A stretch of 64,000 bases of DNA from Clostridia bacterium (GCA_017408485.1 JAFQUM010000014.1:124001-188000); one strand, 5' to 3'; positions 40,727 to 49,858 are shown, counted from the stretch's first letter. Made by a program: numbers and translations. Notes: generated by a model from the letters alone, not told the origin.

Positions 40727-41485
40727 TTATTTCCATTGATCCAGCAATGAGGTGAGAAAACCTCTGACATCCATTCCGTAAACGGCATTGAGATTTTCAT
40801 CACAGAATACTTCACAAGGAGCGCCTTCGGCAACCGCCTTACCCTGCGAGAGAAGCAACGCTTTGTCGCCGTAAGCCCGCGCAAGACTCAGATCGTGCAC
40901 CACCGAAATTACCGAGCGACCCGTGCCCTTTACCCATTGCCTTACCAAGTCAAGTACACCCTTTTGATAAACTAAATCGAGATGATTGGTAGGCTCGTCG
41001 AGGATGAGTATTTCGGGGTCTTGGGCAAATAGCTGAGCCAAAAATACACGCTGAAGCTCACCGCCTGAAAGGGTAAGCACGCTCCGCTCCGCAAGCTGGG
41101 TGAGACCGGTGTATTCAAGCGCCTTTTCTATAAGGCTTTCGTCATCGCTATCTGCCTTTGAGAAGGGGGAGCTGCGATAGGCGTATCTGCCGAGCCTTAC
41201 TATCTCGCTGACAGTAAAGGAGTATCCCAAGTGATTGCTCTGCTCAAGCATACCAAGCTTTCGCGCAAGCTGAGCGGGCTTCAGAGAAGCAATGTCCACT
41301 CCGTCATAGATCACCTTGCCACTGTAGGGGACACCCTGTGCAAGGGCGCGGGCAAGGGTGCTTTTTCCTGCTCCGTTAGGACCTGCAACCATCAGCCAAC
41401 TGCCTTTGGGTAGGATAAAGCTGACATTGTCAAGGACTGTGTTTCCGTCATAACGGACGGTGATATTTTCCGCTTTCAGCATCAC
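40727..41485 (-). CDS. btuD: Cobalamin ABC transporter ATP-binding protein
   Basis: 252 residues. Walker A is GPNGAGKST, the Q-loop region MLEQSNHLGY, the signature LSGGELQRVFLAQ, Walker B EILILDEPTNHLD and the H-loop SVVHDLSLA. It belongs to the FecE/BtuD group, which serves vitamin B12, siderophores and heme. The cobalamin riboswitch at the head of the operon makes B12 or a related corrinoid the likely substrate. Last gene of btuF-btuC-btuD; overlaps btuC by 4 bases. Confidence 0.88.
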   Translation of the reverse strand: MMLKAENITVRYDGNTVLDNVSFILPKGSWLMVAGPNGAGKSTLARALAQGVPYSGKVIYDGVDIASLKPAQLARKLGMLEQSNHLGYSFTVSEIVRLGRYAYRSSPFSKADSDDESLIEKALEYTGLTQLAERSVLTLSGGELQRVFLAQLFAQDPEILILDEPTNHLDLVYQKGVLDLVRQWVKGTGRSVISVVHDLSLARAYGDKALLLSQGKAVAEGAPCEVFCDENLNAVYGMDVRGFLTSLLDQWK

Positions 41486-42519
41486 TTTGCCCCCTTTCTT
41501 GCAAAAATGAAGATGAAGACAACAGTGCCGATAATGGATGTAACGACACCTACCGGCAATTCAAGGGGACGAAGAAGTGTTCGGCTGACCAGATCGGCAA
41601 AAAGCAGAAAGGTTGCGCCAAAAAACACAACGGCGGGCAATAGCTTTTTATGGTTGGGACCGAAGAGCTTTCTTGTCATATGGGGAATGATAAGTCCCAC
41701 AAAGCCTATGGTTCCGCCTACTGACACACAAACACCGATAAGTGCAGAAACGGTAATAAGCACGATGAGCTTGACTCGTTTGACATTAACACCGATATGG
41801 CGGGCATTTTCCTCGCCGATTGCAAAGGCATTAAGCTCACGGCTGCAGCAGAAAAGCACCGCCGCGCAAATGATAAAGGCGAAGAGGATGGTCAGTACAT
41901 TTACATAGTTGGTATTGGCAAGTGAGCCCATCGTCCAAAAGGTTATGGTTTTGACCTTCTCCTGAGAAAAAACAGTTATCAGGCTGATTATACTTGTGGC
42001 AAACATAGAGAACACAACGCCCATAAGTATTATGGTGTTTGTGGACATATTTCGGTCTATGCGGTAGGACAAAAGCAAGATAAGTCCCAAGGATAAAAAG
42101 GCAAAAAGTATGGCGGTCACCATAGTGCCAACTCCCGCAAGCCCGGGAAGTGTTATGCCGCAAGCAATGGCGACAACTGCGCCCAAAGAAGCACCGCTTG
42201 AAACACCGAGGGTGGAGCCGTCGGCAAGGGGATTGCGGAGCAGACCCTGCATAGCCGCACCGCAAAGTGACAGCGATGCACCCGTCAAGGCAACACAAAG
42301 AACGCGGGGAAGACGGGAAAATAAGATGATTGCGTGACTTCCGCCGCGGGGCAGCTCCTTGCCGCTTATAAGGCTGATAATGCCGTCGAGCAGTGCCCTT
42401 GCAGTGTCGCCTATGGGCAGATTTACGCTTCCAATGCACACGCAAATAAGCACCGATGCCATCAGCACAGCGGTCATTATCAGATATGTGACGGGGGACA
42501 AAGCTTCTCTTTTTTTCAT
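41482..42519 (-). CDS. btuC: Cobalamin ABC transporter permease (FecCD family)
   Basis: 345 residues with about ten hydrophobic helices. FecCD signatures are present: LPRVLCVALTGASLSLCGAAMQGLLRNPLADGSTLGVSSGA region (about residues 68-110) and GTIGFVGLIIPHMTRKLFGPNHKKLLP (about 268-295). It forms the translocation pathway for the binding protein encoded upstream. Its ATG lies directly next to the btuF stop codon, so translation is coupled. Confidence 0.88.
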   Translation of the reverse strand: MKKREALSPVTYLIMTAVLMASVLICVCIGSVNLPIGDTARALLDGIISLISGKELPRGGSHAIILFSRLPRVLCVALTGASLSLCGAAMQGLLRNPLADGSTLGVSSGASLGAVVAIACGITLPGLAGVGTMVTAILFAFLSLGLILLLSYRIDRNMSTNTIILMGVVFSMFATSIISLITVFSQEKVKTITFWTMGSLANTNYVNVLTILFAFIICAAVLFCCSRELNAFAIGEENARHIGVNVKRVKLIVLITVSALIGVCVSVGGTIGFVGLIIPHMTRKLFGPNHKKLLPAVVFFGATFLLFADLVSRTLLRPLELPVGVVTSIIGTVVFIFIFARKGAK

Positions 42520-43431
42520 TTATTCACCATAAATAAAGTTATAAAGTGACTGTGCGCCGTCTACAAGACGGACGGAGGGAATAGTAAGCTCGTCGGAGTT
42601 TGCGTTGAATACTCCGTTGTTGGCAACGGCGGAAATGCCGCCCCAGCCTGTTCTGCCCTTGACCTCCTCATCGGGAAGAGGACCTGTTCCGAAATACATT
42701 GCAGTGGTGATAATATAATCGGGATTGCGTGAAATGACCTGCTCTGCAGAGACCTCTGCCCAGCCATTGACATCGTCAAAGATGTTTTTGACACAAAGCA
42801 TATCGGCTATTTCCTGCATAAAGGTGCCCTTTCCTGCAGTCCACAGACCCCATTCAAGGGGAGATGTTTCAAAATATATTGTCTTGTTTTGAGCTTTGGC
42901 AGCAGAATCGGTCTTTATCTTGTCAAAGGCGGCCCTCATATCGTTTGCTATTTCGGTTGCCTTGGCATCCTTGCCCGTCAGCTTGCCGATAAGCTCAATG
43001 GTGGTGTAGATATCGGCAATGGACTGAGCGTCGCTGACAAAAACCTCGATACCCGCGTTGCTTAATGCTTCCACTTGCTCCACAGTCTGTCCCATCTTGC
43101 TCATAATGATGACATCGGGGTCAAGGGCAATTATCTGCTCAATATTTGTTTCGTTGCCCGACTGAACAGCGGGAACACCGCTTATCTCGGCGGGATAGTT
43201 GCAATATTCGCCGCGACCCACAAGGGTATCGCCTGCACCAATGGCATAGAGTATCTCGCAATCGGCGGGCATAAGTGCAACGATACGCTCTGCGGGCTTA
43301 TCGAGAGCTACCTCTCTGCCTGTCATATCGGTGAGCTTAAGTGAGCCGCTTTTTTCTTTCTCTGTTGTGCAGCCTGCAAAAAGCGTAAGGGCGAGAATGG
43401 TTGCTAAAATGATTGCCGTAATTCTTTTCAT
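42520..43431 (-). CDS. btuF: Cobalamin-binding lipoprotein (BtuF-like)
   Basis: 303 residues from ATG 43431, eight bases after AAAGGAG; longer frames run into the riboswitch and are rejected. Lipobox LFAGC. The periplasmic-binding family TroA/BtuF pattern is seen: LTDMTGREVALDKPAERIVAL at the mature start, EILYAIGAGDTLVGRGEYCNYP, IEQIIALDPDVIIMSKMG, and the C-terminal lobe after a single helix. It captures corrinoid outside the membrane and delivers it to BtuCD. It is the gene directly under riboswitch control. Confidence 0.88.
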   Translation of the reverse strand: MKRITAIILATILALTLFAGCTTEKEKSGSLKLTDMTGREVALDKPAERIVALMPADCEILYAIGAGDTLVGRGEYCNYPAEISGVPAVQSGNETNIEQIIALDPDVIIMSKMGQTVEQVEALSNAGIEVFVSDAQSIADIYTTIELIGKLTGKDAKATEIANDMRAAFDKIKTDSAAKAQNKTIYFETSPLEWGLWTAGKGTFMQEIADMLCVKNIFDDVNGWAEVSAEQVISRNPDYIITTAMYFGTGPLPDEEVKGRTGWGGISAVANNGVFNANSDELTIPSVRLVDGAQSLYNFIYGE

Positions 43432-43451
43432 TGGAAAAGCTCCTTTCAAAA

Positions 43452-43477
43452 TAAAAAAACTCTCGCATGAGCGAGAG
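43452..43477 (-). terminator. Riboswitch-linked terminator before btuF
   Basis: On the minus strand, CTCTCGC (43477-43471) pairs with GCGAGAG (43466-43460), followed by seven T. It lies between the aptamer and the btuF ribosome site, so ligand-dependent termination is the probable mechanism. Confidence 0.8.
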
Positions 43478-43582
43478 CGGGCTGAAAGGTCGTCATATAG
43501 ATATGTATAGAGCTGCGCATTGCCTGTACATATTTTTATTGATGACCGCAAGTCCCTCTCCCGGACTGCAATGATCTGCATA

Positions 43583-43765
43583 GACACGCGGCAGGTCTGC
43601 TGACTTATGATATATGTATGGCTAGCACATACAGTGAAAAGACGCCTTCTCAAGCCGGAGCTCAATGGCATTTGCCTTTTCTTCGTCAAATACAGCAGTG
43701 GGAGCTGTCACGGATTCACACCGTGTTCCCTGAGCCGAAATATTTCGGCAAACCGTATATCCAAG
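43583..43765 (-). promoter_or_regulatory. Cobalamin riboswitch
   Basis: Minus-strand sequence shows the B12 box AGTCAGCAGACCTGCC (about 43606-43591) and the conserved core GGGAACACGGTGTGAATCC followed by GACAGCTCCCACTGCTGT. Adenosylcobalamin-type ligand binding would repress the transporter operon through the downstream terminator. Confidence 0.93.
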
Positions 43766-43768
43766 GTG

Positions 43769-43797
43769 ATTTTACGACATTTTTTTAACTTTGTCAA
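43769..43797 (-). promoter_or_regulatory. Promoter of the cobalamin transport operon
   Basis: On the minus strand: TTGACA (43797-43792), 17 bases, TAAAAT (43774-43769), just upstream of the aptamer. Confidence 0.8.
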
Positions 43798-43801
43798 TAG
43801 A

Positions 43802-43830
43802 AAGGACGGGCACAGATCTGCCCGCCCTTA
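43802..43830 (-). terminator. Terminator-like hairpin after the family 5 binding protein
   Basis: The 11-base arms 43802-43812 and 43820-43830 pair with one mismatch; the T run on the minus strand is weak. It directly abuts the btu promoter. Confidence 0.55.
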
Positions 43831-43833
43831 AAA

Positions 43834-45555
43834 TTATTTTGCTATAATTGCATACTCATAGCCAAAGCCAAAATTGTTAATGTATCCGTCACCGGGAAGA
43901 TCTATCCTCTGCGAGAAAAGCGCCTTGCTGGGTAATTCATAGAGGGGAACGACTACCATATCATCGAGCAATATTTTTTCCAACTGCTGACATAGGGAGA
44001 CTATCTCTTTATAGTCCTCCGACGCGGTAGCCTGTTCATATATAGCATCAAATTGCGGATTGCTGTAGCAAAATCTCGGTGGAGAATAGAAGCTTGTGTA
44101 ATATTGGAATGTATAGTGGGGTGAATCATTCAGCGAAGTTATAGACCCTATATTCGCATCAAATGCGGTGGGGTTTTCGGGATTCCAACGGCGCAGAGAG
44201 AATTGCTGTGAGGAAGGAACTTGACGGAGAGTGATGTTCAGCTTTCCACCGAATACTTCTTCATACTGACTGTCCAATATCTCGGTTGCAGGCTTTGAAT
44301 GTGTGCTTGTTTCGCTGTAGTATATTTCCATTGTGGCATTTGTCAGCTTGCACTGCTCAAATGCCTTTGAAAGATACTCATTTGCTAAGACGGGGTCATA
44401 TACCTTGTAGCCGTCGTCGATATAATCCTTTGAGCCTTCCATTTCTACAAATGCCGTACCCGTATCGGGATTGCCCACCACTGCCTTCTTGGCAATTCTC
44501 GTGGTGGGTATCGCTCCTATGGTCTCAGCCAAAGAAACGCGGTCTGCACCGTAGTATAACGCTTTTCTGAAATCAAGATTGCCCAAAAGTCCGTTCTGGT
44601 TGGGGTTACCGAGATTTACAAACATATATTGCAGAGAATTGCCCCAATATTCATAGGTGCGTGGGTCATCCTCAAACATTTCCCATTCGGCATAGGTGAT
44701 GGACAGATAATCCAGCTTTCCGCTGAGAAAAAGCTCGGTGGCGGTTGCCGAGTTGGATATTACCGAAACATTTATTCCCTCTATAGAATAGCGGTCTGCA
44801 TATATATAATCAGGATTGGTAGTAAAAGTATATTTTGCATCGGGCTCCCAATCGGTCAGGAAAAAGGGTCCCGCACTCATAAAGCTTTCAAGCGAAGTGC
44901 CATAAGCCGATGTGCCGTTTTCGTTGCGGTATTGCTCATAAAGTGGCTTGTAGACCAACATAGTATAGGGTGTTTCAAAGGTTCGCATTATCAGCTCGCT
45001 TGATACCTTTTTTTCGGTCACAAGCTGAATGGTATACTCGTCGATCTTTTTAAAGCCAACATCCTCCCAGGTGCATTTGCCCAAAAAGTATTCCTTGGCG
45101 TTCTTTATGGGAGCATAAGCGCCCGATGACAAAATAGATGCCTGACTGTTTGCCGCTTTGGGATCAAGAAGCTGCATCATACTGTAGATAAAATCGTCGG
45201 CGGTGATTTCCTCGCCGTTTTGCCAAAGGTAACCGCGGCGGAGGGAGATATTCCAAACAGTGCCGCTCTCGTCTTCGGCAACGGGAGCGGATGCGGCAAG
45301 ATTGCCCGTGTAAAAATAACCATCATTGCCGTCACTGAGAAGCTGAGTATAAAGACGGGCGGTGCAACGTTTGGTCATATTGTATGGGATAGTATCCGCC
45401 GTATTGTACATACAGAATGTACCAACGGGCGCAGAAATGTAATCCTCAAACCATCCGTAGAGAAGATCGGAATTGTTTCTGTTTTCGTTGGGAGATAAAA
45501 TGCCGCAGCCTGCCGCGAAGATCAGGGCAAGGCATAGACAGATAAGCTTTTTCAC
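43834..45555 (-). CDS. Peptide/nickel-type ABC transporter solute-binding lipoprotein (family 5)
   Basis: 573 residues with lipobox FAAGC (Cys17). It follows the OppA pattern: early VAEDESGTVWNISLRRGYLWQNGEEITADDFIYSM (around residues 90-125; a WxxxLRxGxxWxxGxxxTAxDF motif), later LGNLDFRKALYYGADR and a C-terminal RIDLPGDGYINN. Such proteins bind peptides, nickel or sugars outside the cell. No permease genes adjoin it; the orphan OppBCDF at 3.4-7.6 kb, which lacks a binding protein, is a possible but unproven partner. The start is preceded by AGGAGG. Confidence 0.88.
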   Translation of the reverse strand: MKKLICLCLALIFAAGCGILSPNENRNNSDLLYGWFEDYISAPVGTFCMYNTADTIPYNMTKRCTARLYTQLLSDGNDGYFYTGNLAASAPVAEDESGTVWNISLRRGYLWQNGEEITADDFIYSMMQLLDPKAANSQASILSSGAYAPIKNAKEYFLGKCTWEDVGFKKIDEYTIQLVTEKKVSSELIMRTFETPYTMLVYKPLYEQYRNENGTSAYGTSLESFMSAGPFFLTDWEPDAKYTFTTNPDYIYADRYSIEGINVSVISNSATATELFLSGKLDYLSITYAEWEMFEDDPRTYEYWGNSLQYMFVNLGNPNQNGLLGNLDFRKALYYGADRVSLAETIGAIPTTRIAKKAVVGNPDTGTAFVEMEGSKDYIDDGYKVYDPVLANEYLSKAFEQCKLTNATMEIYYSETSTHSKPATEILDSQYEEVFGGKLNITLRQVPSSQQFSLRRWNPENPTAFDANIGSITSLNDSPHYTFQYYTSFYSPPRFCYSNPQFDAIYEQATASEDYKEIVSLCQQLEKILLDDMVVVPLYELPSKALFSQRIDLPGDGYINNFGFGYEYAIIAK

Positions 45556-45702
45556 AGCAGACCTCCTAAAAGAATTATGGCTATCATTTTATCACTTTGA
45601 AGCCGCAAGGTCAACCATAAATAAAAGGGTGGATTTTTTTGAAAAGATATGATAATATATAATATATATTATTTTGAAGCAAACAATCAGGAGAGATGAA
45701 GA

Positions 45703-46545
45703 ATGAATATTAAAATAACTTCCGACAGCACCTGTGATCTTTCAAAAGAGCTTGTAGAGCGCTATGGTGTTGAGGTTTTCCCTCTGTATGTAGTAAAAGA
45801 TGAAAAGCATTATAAGGATGGCATAGAAATATTCCCCGATGATATCTTTGCACATGTTTCCTCGGGCGGAAAAATGTGCACCACCTCGGCACTGAGCATC
45901 GGTGATTATACCGAGCGCTTCAAGGAGCTTTCTCCCAAGTATGACGCTGTTATCCATATCAATATCAGTTCGGGCTTTTCTTGCTGCTATCAGAATGCCT
46001 GCCTTGCAGCAGAAGAGTTTGACAATGTCTATGTTGTAGACTCCCGTAATCTTTCCACAGGTCACGGACACGTGGTAATTGAGGCTTGTCAGCTTGCCGC
46101 TCAGGGACTTTCCGCTGAGGAGATAGTGGAAAAGCTGAAGGTCTTTGTAGATAAGGTGGATGCAAGCTTTATCCTCAACCGCCTTGATTATCTTGCAAAG
46201 GGCGGCAGATGCTCGGCAGTCTTGGCTTTCGGTGCAAATCTGCTTAAGCTGAAGCCTTGCATCGAGGTTCAGAACGGCACAATGGATGCGGCAAAGAAGT
46301 ATCGCGGACCTTATGACAAGTGTATGGTAAGCTATATTCAGGATCGCCTTGCCAACATAGACGAGCTGCGTACCGATAGAATATTTATCACCCACAGCGG
46401 CATTTCTCAGGAGCTTATCGATCTTGCGCTTAAAACAGTTAAAGAATGCGGTAACTTTGACGAGATATTTGTCACCCGCGCAGGCTGCACAGTTTCTTGC
46501 CACTGCGGTGAGAATACTATGGGTGTTCTGTATATCCATAAATAA
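45703..46545 (+). CDS. DegV family protein (fatty-acid-binding)
   Basis: 280 residues, typical DegV length. N-terminus MNIKITSDSTCDLSKELVERY with the lipid-head-group Thr/Ser site region, VFPLYVVKDEKHYKDG, a TTSALSIGDY motif and INISSGFSCCYQNA, then the C-terminal lobe with FILNRLDYLAKGGRCSAV. Members such as FakB bind fatty acids for phosphorylation by FakA; no fakA is adjacent. The gene stands alone with a GGAG ribosome site and its own terminator. Confidence 0.9.
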   Translation: MNIKITSDSTCDLSKELVERYGVEVFPLYVVKDEKHYKDGIEIFPDDIFAHVSSGGKMCTTSALSIGDYTERFKELSPKYDAVIHINISSGFSCCYQNACLAAEEFDNVYVVDSRNLSTGHGHVVIEACQLAAQGLSAEEIVEKLKVFVDKVDASFILNRLDYLAKGGRCSAVLAFGANLLKLKPCIEVQNGTMDAAKKYRGPYDKCMVSYIQDRLANIDELRTDRIFITHSGISQELIDLALKTVKECGNFDEIFVTRAGCTVSCHCGENTMGVLYIHK

Positions 46546-46554
46546 GAGTAAATT

Positions 46555-46584
46555 AAAGGTCTTGGAAAAATCCAAGACCTTTTT
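46555..46584 (+). terminator. Rho-independent terminator after the DegV gene
   Basis: A perfect 12-bp stem (46555-46566 with 46571-46582), AAAA loop, T run. Confidence 0.9.
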
Positions 46585-46601
46585 CCTGCTCAGAAAATAA
46601 A

Positions 46602-46628
46602 AAATCCCCACCACTCGGTTGGGATTTT
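46602..46628 (-). terminator. Terminator after rpsT
   Basis: On the minus strand, a 12-base stem with one mismatch and a T-rich end lies 14 bases beyond the rpsT stop. Confidence 0.7.
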
Positions 46629-46641
46629 GCAGTTAAATAAC

Positions 46642-46902
46642 TTACTTTGCAGATGCGAGCTTCTTTGTAAGCTGGCTCTTTTTTCTTGCACCGGCGTTCT
46701 TGTGGATTACACCGGCAGCAACAGTCTTATCGACGACGGAAACCGACTCACGATAAACTGCATCAAGATCGCCTTCACCGGCAGCAACAGCAGCATCAAA
46801 CTTCTTGATCTGAGTTTTGAGTGCGGTCTTAGCAGCACGGTTGGCAGCGTTCTCCTGACGGGAAACCAGAACACGCTTCTTTGCAGACTTAATGTTGGGC
46901 AC
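46642..46902 (-). CDS. rpsT: 30S ribosomal protein S20
   Basis: 86 residues beginning MPNIKSAKKRVLVSRQENAANRA, the S20 N-terminus that binds 16S rRNA. Helical, Lys/Ala-rich throughout, as expected. AGGAGG precedes the ATG. It stands alone on the minus strand and is followed by its own terminator. Confidence 0.96.
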   Translation of the reverse strand: MPNIKSAKKRVLVSRQENAANRAAKTALKTQIKKFDAAVAAGEGDLDAVYRESVSVVDKTVAAGVIHKNAGARKKSQLTKKLASAK

Positions 46903-47043
46903 AGATACGACCTCCTTATAGACTGACTTTTAGCATTACAATGTTACCATAACCGAAAGAAAAAAGCAAGGATTATTTTTGAATACTTTCACATTTATGC
47001 GAAAAAATAACAGAAAAGCTAAAAAACAGGGGTGAAAAGCTGT

Positions 47044-47916
47044 ATGACAGGCCGTACAGATATGGCGCTTGAGGCTCATCAGCGCATAAAAGATACCGAA
47101 AAATGCTCGGGCGGCATCCAAAGCGAGCTTTTTGAAAAAGAGGGAATGAAGATAAGCCGCATAAAAGTCTGCTCAAAAGAAGGGGAGGAAGCCATCGGCA
47201 AACCGCGGGGCACATATATAACTCTGTCTGCGCGGGAGGATTGGCAAGCGGACAGTGAGGGTGTCGAGATAGCCGCCCGTCTGCTTGGGTCGCTGCTTGC
47301 TCCTTTGTTGCCCAAGGAGGGGACTGTTCTCGTAGTAGGCTTGGGCAATAGATATATAACCCCCGATAGCTTGGGACCCGCGGCGGTGGACAAAATAATC
47401 GTCACCCGTCATTTAGTGAGTAAAATGCCCTCGTCCTTTGGCGGTATGCGGTCGGTCTGCGCCTTCAAGGCGGGAGTGCTGGGCTGTACGGGGGTCGAGA
47501 CGGCAGAGATAGTCAAGGGCATTTGCGACAGAGTGCATCCTGCGGCGGTCATTGCCATTGATGCGCTGGCGTCCCTTTCCACAAAAAGACTTTGCCGCAC
47601 ATTTCAAATATCCGATACGGGCATAGTCCCCGGCGCGGGCGCGTATAATGCCCGCAGAGCGCTGGATAAAAATACCCTCGGTGTGCCGGTCATAGCCTTG
47701 GGCGTGCCCACCGTAGTGGATGCCGATACCATTGTTGCCGATGCCTTGCAGGACGCGGGCGCGGCGGTGCAAGCATCAAGCCTCCCTGACCTTTTGGTTA
47801 CGCCCAAGGATATCGATGCTCTGATAGAAAAAAGCGCCAAGGTGCTTGGCTACGGCATCAATCTCGCGCTGCAGGGCGATATGACCGTCGCCGATATGGA
47901 ACAGTTTTTGTGCTGA
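47044..47916 (+). CDS. gpr: Germination protease GPR
   Basis: GPR degrades small acid-soluble spore proteins at germination; it is made as a zymogen in the forespore. About 290 residues from ATG 47044, eight bases after GGGGTGA (a GTG at 47032 is the alternative). The N-terminus GRTDMALEAHQRI is the cleaved propeptide region. Family blocks: VLVVGLGNRYITPDSLGPAAVDKIIVTRH (about 100-128), VIAIDALAS, ISDTGIVPGAGA and VPVIALGVPTVVDADTI. It precedes spoIIP, the usual order in Firmicutes. Confidence 0.95.
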   Translation: MTGRTDMALEAHQRIKDTEKCSGGIQSELFEKEGMKISRIKVCSKEGEEAIGKPRGTYITLSAREDWQADSEGVEIAARLLGSLLAPLLPKEGTVLVVGLGNRYITPDSLGPAAVDKIIVTRHLVSKMPSSFGGMRSVCAFKAGVLGCTGVETAEIVKGICDRVHPAAVIAIDALASLSTKRLCRTFQISDTGIVPGAGAYNARRALDKNTLGVPVIALGVPTVVDADTIVADALQDAGAAVQASSLPDLLVTPKDIDALIEKSAKVLGYGINLALQGDMTVADMEQFLC

Positions 47917-47957
47917 AAGAGTAGGCGGGCGCATATACTTTCACGAGGTGGAAGTAT

Positions 47958-48935
47958 ATGAAAAAGGACAACCACGGCTTTAGATATGCCGTCATTCCGC
48001 TTTTGGCAGTGCTAATGTGCATAGTAACATTTATATACAGTGAAATGAATGCGGAGGGTGGGCAGAATAAGGATGCCGACGGAGGCTTTTCGGTTTGGGA
48101 GCCTGTTCGGTCTATTCTGCCCAACCGCCTTTTTGAAAGCGCAGCCCCTTGGGGTATATTGGGCAATATTTTAAAAGAGCCGCAAGCTGTGCCAAAGCCC
48201 GCCGAGCCGATAGAAATTAAGCTTCGCAACGATACAAGCTTCAAGGTGGATGCTCAGGAGCTTTTGAGCAAAAAGGTAACACTTGATATGCCCGAGCAGG
48301 GCGTGCAGGTGCTTATAATGCATACCCACGGCACCGAGGCATATACACCCCACGGTGATGATACATATAAGGCAAGCGACGAATACCGCACCCTTGACGA
48401 AGATCAAAGCGTTTTAAGGGTGGGTGAGGAGCTTAAAAAGGCTCTCGAAGCCTATGGGATAAAGACGGTGCATTGCACCACTCTTTGCGATTATCCCAAC
48501 TATACGGGCGCCTATGATAGGGCAAGGGAAACTATCGATGATCTGCTCTCTGAATACCCCGAGGCGCAGATAGTCATAGACCTTCACAGAGACGCGGTGC
48601 TTACTGCAAGCGGCGGCTATTACAAGGCCACTGCCGAAATAAACGGCAAAAATGCCGCTCAGCTCTTGTTTGTGGTGGGCACCGATGGGGGAGGGCTGAG
48701 TCATCCCGATTGGCGGGATAATATGAGCTTTCAGCTGCAGATACATCAAAAGCTTGAGCAGCTTTATCCGGGTATAACCCGCCCGATGAATATCCGCGCT
48801 GCGCGGTTTAATCAGCACTTCAGAACGGGAAGTATGCTTGTTGAGTTTGGCACCTGCGCCAACTATCTCGAGGAAGCGATATACTCGGCACAGCTCTTTG
48901 CCGATGCCTTGGCAGAGGTGTTGGGAAAAAGGTAA
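47958..48935 (+). CDS. spoIIP: Stage II sporulation protein P (SpoIIP)
   Basis: SpoIIP is a cell-wall amidase and endopeptidase acting with SpoIID and SpoIIM during engulfment of the forespore. 325 residues: N-terminal membrane anchor (YAVIPLLAVLMCIVTFIYS), a spacer, then the amidase domain with VLIMHTHGTEAYTP, VIDLHRDAV, LFVVGTDGGG and a C-terminal MLVEFGTCANYLEEA. The His and Glu residues in these blocks are the probable zinc ligands. Starts 42 bases after gpr with a ribosome site GAGGTGG; probably one unit. Confidence 0.95.
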   Translation: MKKDNHGFRYAVIPLLAVLMCIVTFIYSEMNAEGGQNKDADGGFSVWEPVRSILPNRLFESAAPWGILGNILKEPQAVPKPAEPIEIKLRNDTSFKVDAQELLSKKVTLDMPEQGVQVLIMHTHGTEAYTPHGDDTYKASDEYRTLDEDQSVLRVGEELKKALEAYGIKTVHCTTLCDYPNYTGAYDRARETIDDLLSEYPEAQIVIDLHRDAVLTASGGYYKATAEINGKNAAQLLFVVGTDGGGLSHPDWRDNMSFQLQIHQKLEQLYPGITRPMNIRAARFNQHFRTGSMLVEFGTCANYLEEAIYSAQLFADALAEVLGKR

Positions 48936-48986
48936 AATGCTCTTCCAAAAGCCGTTGGGGATCTGACAGAAAAAGGTAAAAAATGC

Positions 48987-49015
48987 TTGACAATCGACAG
49001 TTTTTCGTGTAATAT
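48987..49015 (+). promoter_or_regulatory. Promoter of the rpsF operon
   Basis: TTGACA (48987-48992), 17 bases, TAATAT (49010-49015). Confidence 0.8.
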
Positions 49016-49021
49016 AACTCT

Positions 49022-49105
49022 GTTAGATTAGCGTACTATGCAAAAACGCTAAAAACTTTCTTGCCTGCCGGAGAATGGGCAGGCCACAAGTCCATAAGGA
49101 GGTGC
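49022..49105 (+). promoter_or_regulatory. Structured leader of the rpsF operon, possible S6:S18 autoregulatory element
   Basis: Two hairpins: TTAGCG pairing with CGCTAA (about 49028-49053) and GCCTGCC pairing with GGCAGGC (about 49065-49085), the second with CCGG at the loop side. Many bacteria have an S6:S18-binding leader with a conserved CCG here. The match is by position and general form only. Confidence 0.45.
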
Positions 49106-49111
49106 AAAAAA

Positions 49112-49402
49112 ATGCCTAAAGTAAAAGGAACCTATGAAACCATCTTTATCGCCGATCTTTCTCTCGGTGAAGAAGGCGTAGCCGCTCTGGTTGAGAAGTT
49201 TAAGGCTCTCATCGAGAAGAACGGTACTATCGCTAAGGTGGACGAGTGGGGCAAGCGTCGCTTTGCGTATCCCATCAACGACATGAACGAAGGCTACTAC
49301 GTTCTGGTCGAGTTTGAGAGCGCTCCCGACTTCCCCGCTGAGCTGGATCGTATTTACCGTATAACCGAAGGCGTAATGCGTTCACTGATCATTGCGAAGT
49401 AA
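49112..49402 (+). CDS. rpsF: 30S ribosomal protein S6
   Basis: 96 residues from ATG 49112, seven bases after GGAGGTG; the upstream ATG frame at 49061 overlaps the leader hairpin and is rejected. YETIFIADLSLGEEGVAALVEKF and the central VDEWGKRRFAYPINDMNEGYYVLVEF (about residues 36-62) are S6 hallmarks. S6 pairs with S18 on the small subunit platform. First gene of rpsF-ssb-rpsR. Confidence 0.96.
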   Translation: MPKVKGTYETIFIADLSLGEEGVAALVEKFKALIEKNGTIAKVDEWGKRRFAYPINDMNEGYYVLVEFESAPDFPAELDRIYRITEGVMRSLIIAK

Positions 49403-49414
49403 GGAGGAGTAACT

Positions 49415-49837
49415 ATGCTTAACAAAGCAATCCTGATGGGTCGCTTGGTAGCAGACCCCGAACTCCGCAAGACCGCAAGTGACACTTCGGTAACTACTTT
49501 TACCCTTGCTGTCAACCGCAGCTTCTCCCGTCCCGGAGAGCAGGCTCAGACCGATTTCATCGACATCGTCGCATGGAGAGGCACTGCTGAGTTTGTTTCT
49601 AAGTGGTTCACCAAGGGCATGCAGGTTGCAGTGTCCGGCAAGATCCAGACACGCACCTGGGAAGATAAGGCAGGTCAAAAGCGCAAGAGCGTTGAAGTCG
49701 TAGCAGATGAGGTATTCTTTGCCGATTCCAAGCGCGGCGATGCTCCCGCAAGAGACACTATGCCCGAACCTTTCGATCTCGGTGCAGGAATCTCCGCATT
49801 CCCCATGCCCGATGACGATAGTGATCTTCCCTTCTAA
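49415..49837 (+). CDS. ssb: Single-stranded DNA-binding protein
   Basis: 140 residues. OB-fold with MLNKAILMGRLVADPELR, FTLAVNRSFS, TDFIDIVAWRGTAEFVSKWF and GMQVAVSGKIQTRTWEDKAG; a short acidic tail ends in DDDSDLPF, the partner-binding tip. Located between rpsF and rpsR as in most Firmicutes. The ribosome site is AAGGAGGAG. Confidence 0.96.
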   Translation: MLNKAILMGRLVADPELRKTASDTSVTTFTLAVNRSFSRPGEQAQTDFIDIVAWRGTAEFVSKWFTKGMQVAVSGKIQTRTWEDKAGQKRKSVEVVADEVFFADSKRGDAPARDTMPEPFDLGAGISAFPMPDDDSDLPF

Positions 49838-49858
49838 TCTAATAAGGAGGAAATTATC

